Shown: in pieces, positions 59,663-64,000 of the stretch | Numbering within the stretch: position 1 is the stretch's first letter | How the letters are laid out: every line of letters begins with the position of its first letter | From: an uncultured Chitinophaga sp. | Lineage (GTDB): Bacteria > Bacteroidota > Bacteroidia > Chitinophagales > Chitinophagaceae | DNA: 64,000 bases | Direction: 5' to 3' | Assembly (NCBI RefSeq): GCF_946479755.1 | Contig: NZ_CAMLHC010000002.1 | Coordinates: 62,001 to 126,000, forward strand | Made by a program: the position numbers and the translations under genes | Notes under the pieces: generated by a model | What the model saw: only the letters and a program-made list of their open reading frames with translations | Told to the model about the DNA's origin: nothing | Databases searched by the model: none

Positions 59663-60754
59663 ATGACCCAACGGCTACAATCCCTCGATATGATGAGGGG
59701 TGTTATCATGCTTCTACTGGCGGCGGAAAGCACGCATCTGTACTGGGCGCTTGACAGTCTCCCTTCCGGTGGTGCATGGCATACGTTTATGCAACAGTTC
59801 TTCCACCACCCGTGGAACGGGCTGCGGGCGTGGGACCTGGTGCAACCGGCTTTTATGACTATAGCCGGCACAGCCATGTATTTATCGTGGAATGCCAAAT
59901 CACAGAAGGGTGTCAGCTGGCAACAAAATTTTACACATATTGCGTGGCGTTGCGGGAAATTATTTATATTCGGTACCGCATTACATTGCGTATATGCGGG
60001 GCGGTTAGTCTGGGAGTTATGGAATGTGCTCACGCAGTTGTCCGTAACCACGATCGTTGCATATCTAATTATTCGCCGTTCTGTAGTATATCAGCTGGTG
60101 GTCAGCCTGTTGCTGCTCCTTGCCGCTGATGTCATGTATCGTTTTATTCTTTTACCTGGATTCGAGGATGCTTTTACACAAGGGCACAATTTCGGTGCCT
60201 TCATGGATACGGTCCTGATGGGAAAAATCAACCCGGACGGATGGGTCGCGATCAATTGTATCCCTACGGCTGCACATACCATTTGGGGCGTGCTGGCGGG
60301 GAAGCTGCTGACAGGCCCGCAAACACCGTTACAGAAGACGCGTGTATTGGCAATAGCCGGTGTAGTTGGACTGGTGGCCGGTTTCGGACTGGATGCCGTC
60401 GGGATAACGCCGATCATTAAACGCATCAGCACCGCTTCTTTTGTGCTGGCGTCCGGGGGCTGGGTAATGCTGATCATGGCGCTGTGCTACTGGCTGGCCG
60501 ATGTGCGGGGATATGTGCGGTACGCCTGGATAGCCTCTGTAGCGGGTATGAATGCCATCTTCATCTACCTGTTTTTTGAAACGGTAGGTGTGCAATGGGT
60601 GAACCCCACCACTGGTATTTTTGTGAAAGGGTTTACCGCCATGCTGGGCATACCGGAAACGATCCGCGACGTGCTCTCAGCCCTGACGGTACTGGCGCTG
60701 GAATGGGGCCTCTGTTACTGGTTGTACAAACGAAAGATATTCTTCAAATTATAA
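59663..60754 (+). CDS. DUF5009/HGSNAT-like membrane acyltransferase
   Basis: A 363-residue polytopic protein starting at 59663 (MTQRLQSLDMMRG). It has about ten membrane helices and the family start RLQSLDMMRGVIMLLLAAESTHLYW, followed by WDLVQPAFMTIAGTAMYLSW and the conserved NCIPTAAHTIWGVLAGKLL. The family is related to heparan-alpha-glucosaminide N-acetyltransferase, which moves an acetyl group across a membrane onto a sugar amine. Bacteroidota members probably modify cell-surface or periplasmic sugars. It is a single gene behind the rtcB terminator. Confidence 0.85.
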   Translation: MTQRLQSLDMMRGVIMLLLAAESTHLYWALDSLPSGGAWHTFMQQFFHHPWNGLRAWDLVQPAFMTIAGTAMYLSWNAKSQKGVSWQQNFTHIAWRCGKLFIFGTALHCVYAGRLVWELWNVLTQLSVTTIVAYLIIRRSVVYQLVVSLLLLLAADVMYRFILLPGFEDAFTQGHNFGAFMDTVLMGKINPDGWVAINCIPTAAHTIWGVLAGKLLTGPQTPLQKTRVLAIAGVVGLVAGFGLDAVGITPIIKRISTASFVLASGGWVMLIMALCYWLADVRGYVRYAWIASVAGMNAIFIYLFFETVGVQWVNPTTGIFVKGFTAMLGIPETIRDVLSALTVLALEWGLCYWLYKRKIFFKL

Positions 60755-60788
60755 AGAGATCATAAACGAATAGCTATCTGAGAAACCC

Positions 60789-61991
60789 CTATGAATCAGC
60801 CCTGGTATCCTGTACCGGGGCTTCCCTTTTTGTTTCAGGGAGACCTCTCACCATGAATACGATCAACAGTCCGCACAACGCCATGATGCCAAAAGATACC
60901 CGCAGATGGGTAGCCTGTGCCACGAAGCCCACCAGTGGCGGTACAATGAGGAAGCCGAGATAGCCGATGGTGGAAATAGAAGCCAACGTCTGTCCGCTGT
61001 TGGCATCGCGCGATTTACCGGCGAGGCTGAATACCAGCGGCACAATACAGGATACGCCCAGACCGGTAAAAATAAAGCCGATAGCGGTGGTTACGGGATG
61101 AGGCAGGAGAATGGCGAGCAGAAGGCCGGACAATATCAGCCAGCCACTGTAATACAGCATGTTTTTAATGCCCATCTGCGCCACGAGGCGGTCGCCGGCA
61201 AAACGGCCCAGCGTCATGGCGGCCATATAGGTCATAAACGAAGCGGTGGCTGCGGTGGCGGTGCCGCCTGCTACCTTATGAAAGTAGATGCTGCTCCAGT
61301 CGTACATGGTATTTTCAGTGGCCATGCAGGCGAAACAGATAAAGGAAAAACGGAGTAACGACTTGTCAGGCAGCGAGAATGCCGGTTTTTTTACCGGGTT
61401 GGGCACCGGCTGGTCGGGATAATTGCGCGGTCCGTAATACAGTGTAAACACCAGCAGGAGCCCGCTGATGATCAGCATATGCCAGGCGGGCGCCACCTGC
61501 ATGGACACCATCAGGTAACCGATACCGGCGCCGGTGGAACCGGCGATGCTCCAGATACCGTGGAAGGTGGTCATGATAGACTTGGGATACATATGTTGCA
61601 CCTGCACGGCCTGCGCATTCATGGAAAGGTTGAGCAGGTTGCGGGAGGAGCCGAAGCAGAAGAGCGTCAGCGCCAGTTGCCAGAGGCTGGTGGTGAAACC
61701 GGGAAGGCTCAGCACCAGGTTAAATACCATTGCGCCGATCACCATGATTTTACGGCTGCTGAAGCTGCCGAGCAGTTTCCCGGTGATAGGCATTGTCAGC
61801 ATCAGCCCTATGGGCAATGCCAGCAGCACCAGTCCCAGCTGCGCCTCGTTGAGGTGAAGCTGCTGCTGTATGGAGGGTATCCTGGACGCCCAGGTGGAGT
61901 AGCCCAGGCCGGAGATAAAAAAGAAAACGGAAACGGCAGTCCGGTATTGTCGTGCGTTGGCTTCGGTCGCTTGCGGTATTTCTATGAACAT
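60789..61991 (-). CDS. MFS transporter, YbjJ-like
   Basis: A 400-residue inner-membrane transporter with 12 predicted helices. The start pattern FFISGLGYSTWASRIPSIQQQLHLNEAQLGLVLLALPIG and the loop GKLLGSFSSRKIMVIG are typical of the YbjJ-like group of the major facilitator superfamily, whose substrates are not established. The second half has GRFAGDRLVAQMGIKNML. It is a single gene. Confidence 0.88.
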   Translation of the reverse strand: MFIEIPQATEANARQYRTAVSVFFFISGLGYSTWASRIPSIQQQLHLNEAQLGLVLLALPIGLMLTMPITGKLLGSFSSRKIMVIGAMVFNLVLSLPGFTTSLWQLALTLFCFGSSRNLLNLSMNAQAVQVQHMYPKSIMTTFHGIWSIAGSTGAGIGYLMVSMQVAPAWHMLIISGLLLVFTLYYGPRNYPDQPVPNPVKKPAFSLPDKSLLRFSFICFACMATENTMYDWSSIYFHKVAGGTATAATASFMTYMAAMTLGRFAGDRLVAQMGIKNMLYYSGWLILSGLLLAILLPHPVTTAIGFIFTGLGVSCIVPLVFSLAGKSRDANSGQTLASISTIGYLGFLIVPPLVGFVAQATHLRVSFGIMALCGLLIVFMVRGLPETKREAPVQDTRADS

Positions 61992-62040
61992 CTGTGATCG
62001 TACACACCTCTTTGAAGAGCCATGAGAAATGCAAAATTAG

Positions 62041-62072
62041 AAAACCCGCAGCGAAAGCTCCGGGTTTTTTTT
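62041..62072. terminator. Two-way terminator with GAAA tetraloop
   Basis: AAAACCCG/CGGGTTTT (62041-62048, 62061-62068), one mismatch, then AGC-GAAA-GCT. On the plus strand eight T follow the GGG, and on the minus strand the stem is followed by TTTTCTAATTTT. The minus-strand cyclase gene is the only upstream gene that would use it; the remaining bases to 62175 hold no gene. Confidence 0.75.
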
Positions 62073-62175
62073 GTCGCCCGAAGCCTCCGCCCCGGTTACA
62101 TTGGTATCCAGGCAGTTTTATGCCTGACCTTGTTCAAAATCATTGTTGCCGCCTGGTATTTATTTCCATCCTCGC

Positions 62176-63066
62176 CTACCTCCTGGCCAGTTTCGCCATG
62201 GCCCTTACCGGGAACGTCCCTACGCCTTTGAATTTCGGCGGTACGGCGCTGAACGTAAAACCGTCTTCCGGCAGCAGTTCCAGGTGGCAGAGGTGCTCTA
62301 CGATGAGGATCTCGGCGCCCAGCAGCGTGGTATGCACCGGTCTGCTCCGGCCCTGTGTGTTGTCGATGTTATGGGAGTCTATGCCTACCAGCTTCACGTC
62401 ACAGTCGCGCAGGTATTCGGCGGCGTCTGCGGTAAGGTAAGGATGGTTTTCGTAGTAGGCAGGCGTGTTCCAGTGGGCGGCCCAGCCGGTATGTACCAGT
62501 ACGGCGCGGTTGCGTATCTCGTAGTGGCGCAGCCGGTCGGCCGTCACGGCCAGGCCGTCCTGGAAAGGCGCCCGGATCACGATGGCGTCCAGGTCGGCGA
62601 ACCGTTCCAGCGGCATTTCCGACAGGTCTTTCCCGTCGGCATAGCGATGGAAGGGGCAGTCGATATACGTACCGGTGTTGGATACCATCTCTATTTTCCC
62701 GATCTGGAAAGTAGTATCGCCGTCATAGAGGGCGGCGGAGTCCTCCCGGCTGAGGAAGTCACAGATCACCGGCGCGGGCAGTCCTTTATAGGTGACCAGC
62801 CCGTTTTCGATGGTGTGGCTCAGGTCTATGAGATAGCTGGTGCCGCCGGTGCTGACCGGTTTTCGTTTATGCGGTTCAGTAAGGATCTCTTTGTTGAGGA
62901 TATGTGTTTCGCCTACCATTAGCAGGCGCATGTCCGCCACGATGTAATCAGCCAGTTCTTTGTCGGAGATGTCGTCGCCGGCGATATCGAGCCGGAAATC
63001 TTCTCCTTTGATGCCGCCGCCGTTGGTGAAGCGGATGTCAAAATCAAATTTTACTCTTTTGTTCAT
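62176..63066 (-). CDS. Cyclase-family hydrolase with altered metal motif
   Basis: A 296-residue protein starting at 63066 (MNKRVKFDFDIRF). Residues 1-75 are an extra small N-terminal region. The rest is a cyclase/kynurenine-formamidase-like domain: YLIDLSHTIENGLVTYKGLPAPVICDFLSRE, then the family metal motif H-x-G-T-H-x-D-x-P-x-H, which here reads N-T-G-T-Y-I-D-C-P-F-H. Two of its histidines are replaced, so metal binding differs from kynurenine formamidase. The later LVGIDSHNIDN and LLGAEILIVEHLCHL segments are present. It could hydrolyse amides or lactones by another ligand set. It is divergent from the gene at 63119, with 52 bases between starts. Confidence 0.8.
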   Translation of the reverse strand: MNKRVKFDFDIRFTNGGGIKGEDFRLDIAGDDISDKELADYIVADMRLLMVGETHILNKEILTEPHKRKPVSTGGTSYLIDLSHTIENGLVTYKGLPAPVICDFLSREDSAALYDGDTTFQIGKIEMVSNTGTYIDCPFHRYADGKDLSEMPLERFADLDAIVIRAPFQDGLAVTADRLRHYEIRNRAVLVHTGWAAHWNTPAYYENHPYLTADAAEYLRDCDVKLVGIDSHNIDNTQGRSRPVHTTLLGAEILIVEHLCHLELLPEDGFTFSAVPPKFKGVGTFPVRAMAKLARR

Positions 63067-63118
63067 TGGTGATAATTTTCCCGTTTTGAGACGTTTATAA
63101 ATGTACGATATTAGCGCC

Positions 63119-64000
63119 ATGCTTAAAGAATTTCAGATCGTATCCGCTGAGCAGGCGATGAATCAACACCAGATACAGATAAAAGTCCTTGAAAGTGAAG
63201 AAGCTTTCATGGACATGATCGGAACAGATGGTTTTTTCTATGTGCATAAAGGCGATCTGCATTTGCAGGGCGATCTAATTCTTGATACAGACAAGCTCGA
63301 TAATATGCCGGATGGCCGGCCACCACTGGGATTTGCCGTGATCGGCAACCTCACCGTGGACGGCGGCGTCCTCAACGAAGTGGGCGACTACGGCGCTGTG
63401 CTGTACGTTGCCGGCAACCTCACCTGCCGCAACCTGATGATCGGCGGTGCCCCCACCCGCGTGGAGGGCGACGTCTGCGTGGAAGAGGTGATCATGCTGC
63501 ATTATAATCACGGCTGGATGCAGTGTGACGGCATCTTTTCCGCTCCCGTGATGATCGTGGAAGATTACCACCTGATGCCTTTCCGCAAGGAGATCAGCCG
63601 TTTTTATTATAATGACAACGACACTGAAAGCCCCGCGGCCAACGAATGTGTTGAATCAGAAGGCAGCGACCCCGTGATCTCTGAAAACCTGCGTGCGCTG
63701 CTCAACAACCCGCTGACGACTGACTTTGAAGAGATCCGCCGCGACCTTGCGGCAGGGGAGAGCGTGCTGCAGCCACAGGAAAGGACACTTGAATACTGGC
63801 GCAATAAAGTACGCCGCAACTACCGCGATCTGAAGCGCGTGCCCCTTGAAATGCGTACTGCCAACCTCTGTCAGGAAGCAATGGCTTACAGCATTTTCGC
63901 GCTGGAATATTTCCCGCCAGGCATCATTACACCGGAACTGGCCATAGCCGCCGCAACAAAAGACGGCAAAGCCCTGCGTCACCTGCCGGCAGAAATGATC
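63119..64000 (+). CDS. Beta-solenoid protein with C-terminal helical repeats, partial
   Basis: An open frame of 294 codons runs from the ATG at 63119 to the window edge. Residues about 40-155 show short glycine- and asparagine-marked strand repeats (KGDLHLQGDLIL, VIGNLTVDGGVL, VLYVAGNLTCRNLMIGGAPTRVEGDVCVEEVIML) like a bactofilin-type or polymer-forming beta-solenoid. An acidic linker follows, and from about residue 235 there are helical repeats (LKRVPLEMRTANLCQEAMAYSIFALEYFPP, then TPELAIAAATKDGKALRHLPAEMI) resembling DUF4116. No signal peptide is seen, so it is cytoplasmic. The C-terminus lies outside the window. Confidence 0.75.
   Translation, partial: MLKEFQIVSAEQAMNQHQIQIKVLESEEAFMDMIGTDGFFYVHKGDLHLQGDLILDTDKLDNMPDGRPPLGFAVIGNLTVDGGVLNEVGDYGAVLYVAGNLTCRNLMIGGAPTRVEGDVCVEEVIMLHYNHGWMQCDGIFSAPVMIVEDYHLMPFRKEISRFYYNDNDTESPAANECVESEGSDPVISENLRALLNNPLTTDFEEIRRDLAAGESVLQPQERTLEYWRNKVRRNYRDLKRVPLEMRTANLCQEAMAYSIFALEYFPPGIITPELAIAAATKDGKALRHLPAEMI

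Overview
The window comes from a Bacteroidota chromosome, most likely a soil-type Chitinophagaceae close to Chitinophaga. I infer this from gene content: an orphan FecR regulator, OMP-type TonB-dependent receptors, FtsX/MacB-like permeases, LytTR/LytS pairs, DUF1543, DUF3829 and DUF4974 proteins. Many genes also have the Bacteroidota -7 promoter motif TAnnTTTG upstream. Base composition is moderately GC-rich and even. I saw no rRNA, tRNA, CRISPR array, transposase or phage gene, so this reads as ordinary chromosome rather than an island.

Layout. 0.2-3.2 kb (minus): an SMI1/KNR4-type protein overlapping a TPR protein, then a Tat-exported sugar isomerase-like protein. 3.3-8.1 kb: signal peptidase I, then a minus-strand amidohydrolase/MFS exporter pair and an AraC regulator. 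8.2-16.4 kb (plus): YheT-like hydrolase, orphan FecR, a TetR repressor with a HelD-type RNA polymerase recycling ATPase flanked by matching operators, a GH116 glycosidase and a DUF1543 protein. 16.5-24.5 kb: small acidic protein, TlpA-like thioredoxin, a P-type ATPase/hydroxyacid dehydrogenase/thiolase operon, and a GT39-type membrane glycosyltransferase. 24.5-31.6 kb is a signalling block: Hpt protein, two unrecognised helical proteins, a receiver-CRP fusion regulator, a PAS histidine kinase and a large ABC permease. 31.6-39.4 kb: pirin, DUF3829 lipoprotein, large-subunit catalase, sulfatase, a candidate small RNA, a Spy-like protein, another AraC regulator and a small exported protein.

39.6-48.3 kb is the most coherent system: ureABCEFGD, then a NicO/UreH-like permease, a urea channel and a TonB-dependent receptor, all on one strand with overlaps or short gaps. 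It can be read as a complete route for urea and nickel from outer membrane to assembled urease, with a strong dyad in the promoter region.

48.5-51 kb is a four-gene operon: a NrtR-type regulator with a destroyed Nudix box, a gene broken by one extra C, a 2-oxoglutarate/iron oxygenase and a metallophosphatase. 51-57.6 kb (minus): TonB receptor with LytTR and LytS-like regulators, then an ABC1/UbiB-family kinase with its TetR regulator. 57.9-64 kb: rtcB behind a leader with a 14-residue peptide rich in branched-chain residues near its end, a DUF5009-like membrane acyltransferase, an MFS transporter, a cyclase-family hydrolase with altered metal ligands, and the start of a beta-solenoid protein cut by the window edge. 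Intergenic spaces hold several kinds of inverted repeat, including three related elements built on GCAAAG/CTTTGC.
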